Origin: Bacteroides_D sp963546395
GTDB taxonomy: Bacteria > Bacteroidota > Bacteroidia > Bacteroidales > CAJPTX01
Length of the DNA: 64,000 nucleotides
NCBI GenBank assembly: GCA_963546395.1
Contig: CAUUMS010000010.1
Span: 1 to 64,000 of the forward strand
Direction: 5' to 3'
The translations under genes and the position numbers were made by a program. This document shows positions 1 to 8,196 of the stretch, piece by piece. Numbering within the stretch: the stretch's first letter is position 1; every line of letters begins with the position of its first letter. The notes below the pieces were generated by a model. It was not told where the DNA came from, searched no databases, and saw only the letters and a list, made by a program, of their open reading frames with translations.

Positions 1-247
1 GGTACTGCGTCTCGTTATTCCACTGAAAGCGTATACCTCCTCGCAGGAGCCCCCATATCTCGGGCCACAGGGCCAGTATCGTGCTGAGCACCGTGGCCCC
101 ATGAACTGCCACCGTGAATGCGAGATCCTCGCTTGGTTCCACTCCCAGCAGAGCCTTTCCCAGCTCAATATGCCCGCTGCTGCTCACCGGTAGAAACTCC
201 GTGAGCCCCTGCACGAGTCCAAGCAGTATAGCCTGCCAAATGGTCAT
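1..247 (-). CDS. uppP: Undecaprenyl-diphosphatase UppP/BacA, N-terminal part
   Basis: Only the first 82 codons are in the window; the gene runs off its left edge. The product begins MTIWQAILLGLVQGLTEFLP and continues with VSSSGH, the family's first signature and part of the active site. UppP removes a phosphate from undecaprenyl pyrophosphate at the membrane, recycling the lipid carrier for peptidoglycan and other surface polymers. The start lies 10 nt downstream of the DUF3098 stop, so it is the last visible gene of the ftsX series. Identification is firm; the C-terminal half cannot be judged. Confidence 0.95.
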   Translation of the reverse strand, partial: MTIWQAILLGLVQGLTEFLPVSSSGHIELGKALLGVEPSEDLAFTVAVHGATVLSTILALWPEIWGLLRGGIRFQWNNETQY

Positions 248-257
248 GGCCGTTGCA

Positions 258-521
258 CTAGCGATTCCGCCTCCGGTACATGATGGCGACGATCTCGAGC
301 ACGAAACCGATTGTCACCATGATCGGTGCTAAGGTTATTCGGCGAAACCCAAAGATGGCCGGATTGAACACCGCCGGGTCATCCGATCCCCCCCCTGACA
401 TGAGCAGGAATCCCAGCAGGATCACCCCAAATCCGATGGCCAGCAGAATGTAGTTGATGCGTTGGAGCGCAAACCGATCCCTCGACTCTGGCACGTCATT
501 ATGCCGTTCACTCGTTGCCAT
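258..521 (-). CDS. DUF3098 small membrane protein
   Basis: An 87-residue protein with two hydrophobic helices (about residues 23-42 and 65-82) separated by a short polar loop with FNPAIFGFRRITLAP, the family's conserved core. DUF3098 proteins are specific to Bacteroidota and usually sit between ftsX and uppP, as here. No biochemical role is known to me; the location suggests a link to cell division or envelope synthesis, which is inference. It starts 6 nt after the ftsX stop, so the genes are almost certainly co-transcribed. Confidence 0.9.
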   Translation of the reverse strand: MATSERHNDVPESRDRFALQRINYILLAIGFGVILLGFLLMSGGGSDDPAVFNPAIFGFRRITLAPIMVTIGFVLEIVAIMYRRRNR

Positions 522-527
522 GGCGTT

Positions 528-1406
528 CTAGTAGTAGAGCTCGTTCAAGCCGAGCGTCAGATATTTATTCACTGCGAGATAGGTGGTTAGCCCATTGAGC
601 ACCAGCCCGGAGATGATGATGAACCCGCTCACAATGCTCAGCACGTCGAATTGGTGCAGGTTCACCAGCTCGTAGAACTCGCCCTGGATGAGCCCCACAG
701 TGCCTAGAACCATTGCGATGGCCAAGATGGAGGCCATCACTCCATGTCGTAGGGAGCGGTGCATGAACGGCGCGCGGACAAAGCTCGGCTTAGCTCCCAC
801 CAGCTGCATCGTCTTGATGATGAACCGCCTTGCGTATACGCTTATCCGGATCGTGTTGTTGATCAGCACCACGGCGATGAACGTCATCACGGCACTAAAA
901 GCCAGGAAGAGTAGGCTTATCTTGCGCACGTTATTATTGACCGCATCCACCAGATTAGCCTCCCAGCGTACATCCGACACCTGCGGCGCCTCCAGCAGCT
1001 CCTCTGCCATCGCCCGAATGCTATCGGTGTTAGCCCACTCAGCCCGCAGGCGAAGCTCAATGGACGGGGAGAGGGGATTATACTGGAGGAGTGCCAAGAA
1101 ATCCTGTCCGAGACTACCCTTGAGCTCTTCTGCCGCCTGCTCCTTGCTGATGAATTGTGAGCTCTTGACGTACGAGGAGGCATCCAGCGACTTACGCAGA
1201 AACTCCGCGTCAACGTATTGCACATCCTCCTTTAGCACCACCGAGACGCTCAGGTTCTCCCGCACGTAGGTCGATAGGCGGTGCACATTGATCAGCAGCC
1301 AAGCGAGAAGCCCCAGGGCATACAGCACCAGCGTAGTGCTTATCACCGAGGAGATGAAGCTGCTCCTAAACCGCCATGAATGATGTCCGTGCGCCCTCTG
1401 CGACAT
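528..1406 (-). CDS. ftsX: Cell-division permease-like protein FtsX
   Basis: A 292-residue protein with the FtsX layout: cytoplasmic N-terminus, one membrane helix (about 21-42), an extracytoplasmic domain (about 45-160) and three C-terminal helices (about 165-190, 217-240, 255-280). With the ATPase FtsE, FtsX forms an ABC-type complex that controls peptidoglycan hydrolases at the septum. ftsE is not in the window, which is usual in Bacteroidota where the two genes are often separate. The start lies 4 nt after the stop of the YfhO gene, so translation may be coupled. Confidence 0.95.
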   Translation of the reverse strand: MSQRAHGHHSWRFRSSFISSVISTTLVLYALGLLAWLLINVHRLSTYVRENLSVSVVLKEDVQYVDAEFLRKSLDASSYVKSSQFISKEQAAEELKGSLGQDFLALLQYNPLSPSIELRLRAEWANTDSIRAMAEELLEAPQVSDVRWEANLVDAVNNNVRKISLLFLAFSAVMTFIAVVLINNTIRISVYARRFIIKTMQLVGAKPSFVRAPFMHRSLRHGVMASILAIAMVLGTVGLIQGEFYELVNLHQFDVLSIVSGFIIISGLVLNGLTTYLAVNKYLTLGLNELYY

Positions 1407-1410
1407 GATT

Positions 1411-3873
1411 CTACTGTTGCGCTGTCGCGCTGTTAGGGGTTAGCTCGCTGGTGGCCCGTAGCTGTCGCACGGCGCGTACCAGCCAGATTATTACGCCTGC
1501 CAGCAGTAGCAGCCCGAAGGCTAGGTCTATCCACTGCCCCACGTAGAACATGGGGAGGGTGAATTTGAATGTCACAGCGTTCGCACCCGCCGGCAGCAGT
1601 ACCCCGCGGAGCAGGTAGTTCACCCGCTGAATCGGTAGCTCCTGCCCATCCACATCCACGCTCGCCGTCCAGCCTCTGGGGTAGTATATCTCCGAGAACA
1701 CTGCGTAGCGAGGCTCACTCGCCAGGTACTGGTAAGTCTGCCAGTCCGTGCCGTGAGCCGCAAGCCAAATCGTGTCCTCCACGTCCCTCGGGGTGCAGGC
1801 CGGGGCGCTGAACTTCGACCCGTCTATCACTGCCACCTCATGCAGATCCACCTCACCCACTTGCCGTAACTCCGCATCGGCATTGGGCACTACGCGGAGC
1901 GAATCCACAAACCATGCATTACCCATGGCCTGATCATTGCGCTGCACCATCGGCCGCCTATCATTCCCCTGCACGATGAGGTACTTAGCGTTCAGCATGT
2001 TCGCAAAGGTCGGGAACTTGGCATAATTGTCAACAAATTCCTGATACCGGCGCATCTTGGCACCATGGTACCCCCCCACCGAGTGGTGATAGTACGAGGT
2101 GGAGGCATCATTGAACGGGCTGACCGTCAGGTTATACACCCGGTAGTAGCTGGTATCCCGTAGTATTGCCCGGTCGGCCTCCGTTTGCGGAAAGGGCTTC
2201 TCGTACTCCTGCTTCGATACATACTGCACACCATCGTAGCGTTTTGCCACAGGCCACATGTCCAGGAGTATCACAGCCGTGAGTACGGCGCAAACCATCG
2301 CCGGCTTCATGCGCTTCCAGAGAGCTACCCCCACAACGCCCGCCGTGAGTATAACGAAGATCAGGCTGCGCATAGCGTCCCCACGCATCAGGGAGATGCG
2401 GTCATCTCGTAGGGCCTGCATCAGCGCATCCGGGAATCCAGCCTGCGTATACTGCTCGTCATACGGTGAGGCAAAGCTGAATATGGCAGGCCCAGCAGCC
2501 CATAGCAGTAGCAGGAGGCCGCACACGATGATGCCACCCCACTTCAGCCCCTTGATGAGGCGTTTGTTATCCAGCTCACCCGTCTGCCACTGGGCTAGAC
2601 CCCAGAAGGCCAGTAGCGGTACCACCAGCTCGCAAATCACCAGTATCATCGACACCGTGCGGAACTTGTTGTACCCAGGCACCACGTCGAAGAATAGGTT
2701 GGTGAGCAGCGGGAAGTATTTCCCCCATGCCAGGAATATCGCCAGGGCTCCCACTGCGGCAAGGGCCCACTTCATCGCCCCGCGCATGGCAAACAGCGAC
2801 ACGACGAACAGAAATATCACCCCTGCCCCCAGGTATACAGGGCCCGACGTGATGGGTTGCGGGCCCCAGTACACGGGCATGCCGCGCAGAATCTGCGTCT
2901 TGCCCGCAGGATCCATGGGGAGTTGGCTCACGAATCGGGCCGACTTCGATTGCGCATCTAGCAAAGCCGAGGAGGAGCCCCCGTTGAATCGTGGGATGAG
3001 GAGGTTCGGCGTCTCCTCGAGCCCGTAGCTCCAGCTGGTCGCGTAGTCCCTATCCAGTCCCCCCTTGTCAGAGGCCTTCATGAGCGTCAGATCCGTTCGC
3101 CCGCGGATGCTCTCCCGCCCATAGTCCCACGTGTTGTACAGCCGGTTGAAATTGGCCCCCAGGGCCACAATGCTCCCCACCAGCAGCACGAGGCTCGCCT
3201 TGATGAACGGCAGGTATTCCCGATTCCGCACCGCGTCCCACAGGAAAGCGATGATAGCCGCCCCGATGATAAAGAACGTGTAGTAGGTGATCTGTAAATG
3301 GCCCGCCCACAGGCTCAGAGCCAAGGAGAGTGCAAAGAGCACTCCACCCCCGAGATACTTGCGTCTGTACAGCGCAATGATCCCTCCCAGCATGGGGGCC
3401 ATATAGCAGATGGCGTGCGACTTGGCATTGTGCCCAGCCCCTACGATGATGAAGAAGTAGGTGGAAAAACCGTAAGCCACAGCCCCAGCGATAGCCGTCC
3501 ATGGATTCACCCGGAGCGTGAGCAGCAGGACGTAGAATCCCAGCATCGTCAGCATGATGTAGCGCGCCGGGCGTTGGAGAAAACCGAGGGCCTTGTCGAT
3601 GTACGACACCACATTCTTCGGGTAATCCAGGGACACCAGCACGCTCGGCATGCCGCTGAACACCGTGTTCGTCCACAGGCTCTGCTCCCCATGTTCAGCC
3701 CGGTGATCTATCAGCTCTTTAGCCGTGCCGAGCCATTGCGAGCGGTCGTGTTGCGCCACGAGCCGTCCTTGCAGCAATGGCGAAAAGTAAATGTACGGCA
3801 ACACGATGAACAGCACCACCGCCACCACGTGCGGTAGCATGCGCTTGATAAGTTCGCTGCCCCTGCTGCTCAT
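1411..3873 (-). CDS. YfhO-family polytopic membrane protein
   Basis: An 820-residue membrane protein with a first helix at about 15-30, roughly a dozen helices between residues 95 and 530, an extracytoplasmic domain (about 545-775) and a last C-terminal helix. This matches the YfhO (DUF6044-like) family, whose members in Firmicutes are proposed to help add sugars to surface polymers. Bacteroidota members are uncharacterised, so a glycosyl-transfer role is family inference. It lies 50 nt downstream of the S41 protease and 4 nt upstream of ftsX, inside the same minus-strand series. Confidence 0.85.
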   Translation of the reverse strand: MSSRGSELIKRMLPHVVAVVLFIVLPYIYFSPLLQGRLVAQHDRSQWLGTAKELIDHRAEHGEQSLWTNTVFSGMPSVLVSLDYPKNVVSYIDKALGFLQRPARYIMLTMLGFYVLLLTLRVNPWTAIAGAVAYGFSTYFFIIVGAGHNAKSHAICYMAPMLGGIIALYRRKYLGGGVLFALSLALSLWAGHLQITYYTFFIIGAAIIAFLWDAVRNREYLPFIKASLVLLVGSIVALGANFNRLYNTWDYGRESIRGRTDLTLMKASDKGGLDRDYATSWSYGLEETPNLLIPRFNGGSSSALLDAQSKSARFVSQLPMDPAGKTQILRGMPVYWGPQPITSGPVYLGAGVIFLFVVSLFAMRGAMKWALAAVGALAIFLAWGKYFPLLTNLFFDVVPGYNKFRTVSMILVICELVVPLLAFWGLAQWQTGELDNKRLIKGLKWGGIIVCGLLLLLWAAGPAIFSFASPYDEQYTQAGFPDALMQALRDDRISLMRGDAMRSLIFVILTAGVVGVALWKRMKPAMVCAVLTAVILLDMWPVAKRYDGVQYVSKQEYEKPFPQTEADRAILRDTSYYRVYNLTVSPFNDASTSYYHHSVGGYHGAKMRRYQEFVDNYAKFPTFANMLNAKYLIVQGNDRRPMVQRNDQAMGNAWFVDSLRVVPNADAELRQVGEVDLHEVAVIDGSKFSAPACTPRDVEDTIWLAAHGTDWQTYQYLASEPRYAVFSEIYYPRGWTASVDVDGQELPIQRVNYLLRGVLLPAGANAVTFKFTLPMFYVGQWIDLAFGLLLLAGVIIWLVRAVRQLRATSELTPNSATAQQ

Positions 3874-3923
3874 GCCCTTACCGTTTTATTGTAATCTCGT
3901 TGTCTTGCCGCTTGCACCCGTAA

Positions 3924-5546
3924 CTATTGCGGAAAACTCTTCCCTTCGCGCAGCACCTCTAGCGCTTTCTGCATCGTCGGATCCAGTGCCACCATAATGG
4001 GGTAGTAAGCCTCGTTGCCCAGAATGCCTCGCCCGATGTTGGCGTACAGCAGCGTGGTTATCGGTTCACGGATGCGCTCCATCTCGGCGGCCGTGAGCGT
4101 GACACCCTGTTGCCGCAGGAATGTGGTGAACTCCTGAAGTATTGGACTAAATTCTAGATGCTGTAGTAGGATCTCCACGTGGACGCATTTCTCCAGCTCC
4201 GCGCGGTGCGCATCCACGTAGCGTTGCGCAAAGCGGATGTGTAGCGCGCGACTCGCAATGCGGCGATAGGCTGCCGTGTTGTATGTGGTGTCAATGGGTA
4301 CAAAGATGTCGGGCATGATGCCGCCACCGCCGTACACGGTGCGCCCACCCGTGGTCTGATAGCGCTGTAGCGTGTCCTGCCGCACGCTATCGGCCCGCAG
4401 AAACTCCCCGTGGCGCCAGCGGTTCTCCAGCTCCCCATCATAGCTCTCGGCATCGCCCAGTCTGTACGGCTTCTGGATGCATCGCCCCGAGGGCGTGTAG
4501 TACCGTGCCGTGGTGAGACGCATTCCCGACCCATCTGGGAAGTCGAATTGCTCCTGTACTAGCCCTTTTCCGAAGGAGCGACGGCCGATGATCAGGGCCC
4601 GATCATTATCCTGAATGGCTCCCGCCACGATCTCGCTCGCCGAGGCCGAGAACTCGTCTATTAGCACCACCAGCGGGATATTGCGCAGCACCCCCTCCCC
4701 ATCGCTGTAGAAGTCCCGTCGCCGTCGGTTACGCCCCTCAGTGTATACAATCAGCTGCTGCCGTTGCAGGAACTGGCTTGCGATGAAGTGAGCCGCGTCC
4801 AGGTAACCGCCACCATTCTCCCGCAGGTCCAGCACGAGCCGCTCCATTCCGTTCTCAGCTAGTGACACTACCGCGTCGCGGAAATCCTGCGGGGTGTTCT
4901 GCGCGAAGCGTGCCAGGCGGATCACCCCCGTCGTGCTGTTAGCCATGTAGGCCGCGTCTACGCTACTGATGGGGATCCGATCGCGCACAATGCTGAACGG
5001 TAGTGGCTCTGGCACGCCAAATCGCTCCACCTCCACCTCTACCGTGGTGCCACGTGGCCCCCGCAAGAGGGATACCACGGAATCCTGCGGCATCTTCACC
5101 CCCGCAATGGTGGTTTGTCCCACCCGCAGAAAGCGATCGCCAATCTGGATGCCGGCCTTTTCCGATGGCCCGCCCTGGATGACACTCTGCACGATCACCG
5201 TGTCGGTGAGCATGTTGAACGTCACACCGATACCCTCAAAATCCCCTCGCAGTGGTTCGCCCACCCGCTCGAGCAGGCTGGCGGGAATGTACTCCGAATG
5301 CGGATCGAGCTGGCTAACCAGGCTCACAATGGCCGCATCCTCCATGCCTGCCGCGGGGATCGTGTCCACGTAGTTCTGGTTGATAAGCCCCAGCACGTAG
5401 CTCATCTTCCACTCTCCACCCCCGAACATCACCTGCCATGCGGTGCGAAAGAAGGTGAAGTGGATCAGTGCCACGCTCGTTCCGATGCTCACGAACATCA
5501 TCACGAGCACGACGATGAACAGCCTTCGGCTCGGCCCGTTATGCAT
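3924..5546 (-). CDS. S41 C-terminal processing protease with PDZ domain
   Basis: A 540-residue exported or membrane-anchored serine protease. It has an N-terminal hydrophobic segment (9-30), a PDZ domain (about 95-175) and the S41 core with catalytic Ser302 in SASASE and Lys327 in SFGKGLVQ. These enzymes cleave substrates at or near the C-terminus in the periplasm, often acting on lipoproteins or damaged envelope proteins. The long C-terminal extension (about 390-540) is typical of Bacteroidota members. The start overlaps the dCMP deaminase stop by 8 nt, indicating co-transcription and probable translational coupling. Confidence 0.93.
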   Translation of the reverse strand: MHNGPSRRLFIVVLVMMFVSIGTSVALIHFTFFRTAWQVMFGGGEWKMSYVLGLINQNYVDTIPAAGMEDAAIVSLVSQLDPHSEYIPASLLERVGEPLRGDFEGIGVTFNMLTDTVIVQSVIQGGPSEKAGIQIGDRFLRVGQTTIAGVKMPQDSVVSLLRGPRGTTVEVEVERFGVPEPLPFSIVRDRIPISSVDAAYMANSTTGVIRLARFAQNTPQDFRDAVVSLAENGMERLVLDLRENGGGYLDAAHFIASQFLQRQQLIVYTEGRNRRRRDFYSDGEGVLRNIPLVVLIDEFSASASEIVAGAIQDNDRALIIGRRSFGKGLVQEQFDFPDGSGMRLTTARYYTPSGRCIQKPYRLGDAESYDGELENRWRHGEFLRADSVRQDTLQRYQTTGGRTVYGGGGIMPDIFVPIDTTYNTAAYRRIASRALHIRFAQRYVDAHRAELEKCVHVEILLQHLEFSPILQEFTTFLRQQGVTLTAAEMERIREPITTLLYANIGRGILGNEAYYPIMVALDPTMQKALEVLREGKSFPQ

Positions 5547-6003
5547 AGCCCTCCTCGTTGGTCATGTCCACATGCAGCACCTCAATGTTGGCGCGTCGTA
5601 GCAGCTCCACCCCGTCATTGAGCCGGTACATCTCGCCGTACACCACGCGCCGTATACCCGCCTGGATGATGAGCTTAGCGCACTCCACGCACGGGCTGGC
5701 CGTGACGTAGAGCGTAGCCCCTTCGCTGCTATTGTTGGATTTGGCGACTTTGGTGATGGCGTTAGCCTCAGCGTGGAGCACGTAGGCGTACGTCACCCCA
5801 TTCTCATCCTCACACACATTCGGGAACCCCGACGGGGTGCCGTTGTACCCGTCGGAGATAATCATCTTATCCCTCACCAGCAGGGCTCCCACCTGCCGTC
5901 GTGTACAATACGAATTACCGGCCCATATCTGGGCCATGGCCAGATAGCGCCGATCCAGATCAGCCTGTTTCTCGCTTGAAATCGACCCCTCTCGTTCTTC
6001 CAA
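5539..6003 (-). CDS. dCMP deaminase, TTG start
   Basis: A 154-residue cytidine/deoxycytidylate deaminase with the zinc motif HAE (in VLHAEANAI) and the paired cysteines in SPCVECAKL; the extra cysteines near NSYC and NVCED fit the dCMP-deaminase subgroup. It converts dCMP to dUMP for thymidylate synthesis. I chose the TTG at 6003 because a strong Shine-Dalgarno AGAAGGAGG lies at 6011-6019, 7 nt upstream. No ATG is available before the conserved core, and longer readings run through the tRNA gene. Its mRNA starts directly after tRNA-Leu. Confidence 0.93.
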   Translation of the reverse strand: MEEREGSISSEKQADLDRRYLAMAQIWAGNSYCTRRQVGALLVRDKMIISDGYNGTPSGFPNVCEDENGVTYAYVLHAEANAITKVAKSNNSSEGATLYVTASPCVECAKLIIQAGIRRVVYGEMYRLNDGVELLRRANIEVLHVDMTNEEGYA

Positions 6004-6020
6004 ACGTGCGCCTCCTTCTG

Positions 6021-6102
6021 TACCCAGGGCCGGGATCGAACCGGCACGGATTGCTCCATTGGTGTTTGAGACCAACGCGTCTACCAATTCCGCCACCTGG
6101 GC
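6021..6102 (-). tRNA. tRNA-Leu (anticodon CAA)
   Basis: The minus strand folds as an 82-nt class II tRNA. The acceptor stem pairs GCCCAGG with CCTGGGT (one G-U end pair), the D arm is GCGGAATTGGTAGACGC, the anticodon loop is CTCAAAC with CAA, and a long variable arm is followed by the T arm GGTTCGATCC. The discriminator is A73, as leucine tRNAs require. CCA is not encoded. A promoter box lies about 21 nt upstream, and the dCMP deaminase ribosome-binding site begins 2 nt after the tRNA 3' end. Confidence 0.96.
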
Positions 6103-6123
6103 ATGTGGCCCATCTCGCCGCCG

Positions 6124-6131
6124 CAAAGGTA
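6124..6131 (-). promoter_or_regulatory. Bacteroidota -7 box for tRNA-Leu operon
   Basis: TACCTTTG on the minus strand exactly matches TAnnTTTG. Transcription should begin near 6119, giving a tRNA 5' leader of about 17 nt. No other box was found before uppP, so this may drive the tRNA and the six protein genes behind it. Confidence 0.75.
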
Positions 6132-6272
6132 ATAACATTACCGCATCTTTCCACCATGCGCACCGTGAAAAATCGTTGCCTGGCGTTAGCCTCCCGTTGG
6201 TGTAGATGCAGCTGGCGCATCTATACCGTCGCCCCGTACCGTGGCTTGGGCCCAGCGGCCACCGTGGATCCC

Positions 6273-7019
6273 TCAGTCCCCTGCGCGCACTATGCGGCCC
6301 GTGGAGATGCTCTTGTCGATGATGAGACGCTTCGGATCCCCGTAGTAGTGTAGCTCCCCATCCAGCCAGTACACCACGTGCAGTTGCTCCCAGGCACGCA
6401 CCCATACGCCCGAGCGGCTGTTGAGGTATATCTTGAGCCAGCGCATGCTGAAGTCTCCCGCGTGGAGCGTGTGTCCACCGCCCGTCTTCATGAATCCCCC
6501 TAACGCTGTGCCACGTAGGCGCACGTCGCCGTAGCACTCCTCAAGATCCATCCCGAAGTAGCGCGTCTTTATGTCTGCGTCAATGCGACCCGCGTATCCA
6601 TTCACCTTTAGCACGTATCGCAGCACCGGTTTCTCCCAGCTAGCGAGGTAGCTCCCGCCCCCCGTGAGCCGGGTGTGCTTGGAGGGCACCACACCCACGA
6701 AGATTTTAAACCGTGGATTGCGACTGCGGAATAGGCGCCGAGCCCCCAGATCTACCACGCTTACGCTGTCGTCATGGTGTTGAATGCGTACGTCGCTCAG
6801 CGCGTTTTGCGGGCCAATGATGCGTAGGGTGCAGCTGCTGTCGTTCGTCTGCACCACGTCGAAATTGCCCGACAGGTAGAGTATGCGCAGTCCGCTCACG
6901 TCCGTGCTCCGCTCGCCCTCGGCATCACGTTTGCACGACGTCGCCCCCATCACCAGCCAGAGGCTGGCCAGCAGGAGGGCTAATCCTCCCTCTAGGCGTG
7001 AGATGCTAGCGGCTCTCAT
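6273..7019 (-). CDS. GIN-domain (DUF2807-like) lipoprotein
   Basis: A 248-residue protein with a lipoprotein signal ending in GATSC (Cys29 would be lipidated). The rest is glycine- and beta-rich, with residues such as LSGNFDVV near the start and repeated short strands, matching the putative autotransporter-adhesin head GIN domain (DUF2807). Such lipoproteins are common in Bacteroidota and have no known function. The start overlaps the PagL-like gene by 14 nt, so they are co-transcribed. Family assignment rests on overall pattern; there is no catalytic motif to confirm it. Confidence 0.75.
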   Translation of the reverse strand: MRAASISRLEGGLALLLASLWLVMGATSCKRDAEGERSTDVSGLRILYLSGNFDVVQTNDSSCTLRIIGPQNALSDVRIQHHDDSVSVVDLGARRLFRSRNPRFKIFVGVVPSKHTRLTGGGSYLASWEKPVLRYVLKVNGYAGRIDADIKTRYFGMDLEECYGDVRLRGTALGGFMKTGGGHTLHAGDFSMRWLKIYLNSRSGVWVRAWEQLHVVYWLDGELHYYGDPKRLIIDKSISTGRIVRAGD

Positions 7020-8196
7020 GGCGTTTCCATTGCAAAATTGGCACCTGCACCCCGAATTCCAGCAGGTCGGCGCTGAATGCGTGCGCTTGTACCCCTATCG
7101 TGCCGAGGATGCGGGGCGTGAAACGGTAGGCCAGGCGGAGACGCTCGTACACGTACACGGGATTGCCCGGGGGCTGGCGTAGGTAGCTGCCCACGCCTAG
7201 CGATGCATGGATTCGCCACAGCACGAGCTCTGTGCCTGCGATGATCCCCACGTAGGGCTGTAGCCAGGGCGATTTGGCCGTGCGTGAGTCGACCCTGTGC
7301 GAGGGCCACAGCGCGTAATCAGCCGCGTAGTCCAATTCGCCCCAGAACCCCAGGTAGGGGGTGGGGGCGTACAGGTACTGGGCAGATATAATGAATTTGG
7401 CGGCCTTGCGCCCCAGCGGGCTACCGACAGCCTTGGCCCCACCGGCCAGCTGGAGCCGTAGCGAATGCGTGGGGAGCGTGTACTCTTGCGGTGAGCAGGT
7501 GTCAGCTGGGCGATAGGCGAGGCGATGGGCATACTCCAGTCCCACCAGCACATAGTTGAGCCCCGTGTTGGGCCGCGAGAAGCTACCGTTGGACAGGTGT
7601 GTCAGACGCATCGAGGCCGACACGTGTGCGCTTGTGCCGATCTGCACCCCAGCCCCGAGTCCCAGCGATAGGTAAGCGTTGAGGGGTGTGCCTATGGAGC
7701 CGTTGTACGGATTCCGTTTGGCCATGTAGGCCCTCGGCACGTACGCCAATCCGCAGGCCATGTCCAGCTCCAGGCTGAAGCGTGATGCCCGGAGCAAGTA
7801 GAACTGCATGGATGGGAACAGCGCATGCGCATAGCCCAGGTACTGGGGCGAGCCCAGATGCATGAGCTGATAGGAGACCCGCAAGGTGGGGTACCCGAAG
7901 AATCGGAGGTTGTCTGAGCGGGGATTCGCCGTCAGGAACCAGCCCACCGACAGGGTGCGCGGCAGCGTCTCTCGGAGGGGGATCATCCACGGGTGATGCA
8001 CCACTAGCGGACCAGCCCCCAGCTGCACGGTGAGCCCCCAGCTACGTCTTACCGACTGTGCGAGCGGCGTTCTACCACCCGATCCGGGAACGTGCGCCGA
8101 GGAGGCGCGAACGGATATGAAAAGCAGGATCCCTGCCGCGAGGATAATCCCCAGCGAAGCGGTGCGCCCCTGTGCCCTGGCGTCCGTTTGTGCCAT
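7006..8196 (-). CDS. PagL-like outer-membrane lipid A deacylase / acyloxyacyl hydrolase family
   Basis: A 396-residue beta-barrel precursor with an N-terminal signal (about 14-34). The segment around residue 200 reads RLTHLSNGSF, carrying the His-x-Ser-Asn signature of PagL-type lipid A 3-O-deacylases (His200, Ser202). The residue at the spacing of the Pseudomonas PagL catalytic glutamate is Asn214, so a full triad is not evident. If active it would remove an acyl chain from lipid A at the outer membrane. It abuts the pfkA stop with no gap and overlaps the GIN lipoprotein gene. It is longer than PagL, with a large extra C-terminal part. Confidence 0.75.
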   Translation of the reverse strand: MAQTDARAQGRTASLGIILAAGILLFISVRASSAHVPGSGGRTPLAQSVRRSWGLTVQLGAGPLVVHHPWMIPLRETLPRTLSVGWFLTANPRSDNLRFFGYPTLRVSYQLMHLGSPQYLGYAHALFPSMQFYLLRASRFSLELDMACGLAYVPRAYMAKRNPYNGSIGTPLNAYLSLGLGAGVQIGTSAHVSASMRLTHLSNGSFSRPNTGLNYVLVGLEYAHRLAYRPADTCSPQEYTLPTHSLRLQLAGGAKAVGSPLGRKAAKFIISAQYLYAPTPYLGFWGELDYAADYALWPSHRVDSRTAKSPWLQPYVGIIAGTELVLWRIHASLGVGSYLRQPPGNPVYVYERLRLAYRFTPRILGTIGVQAHAFSADLLEFGVQVPILQWKRHESR

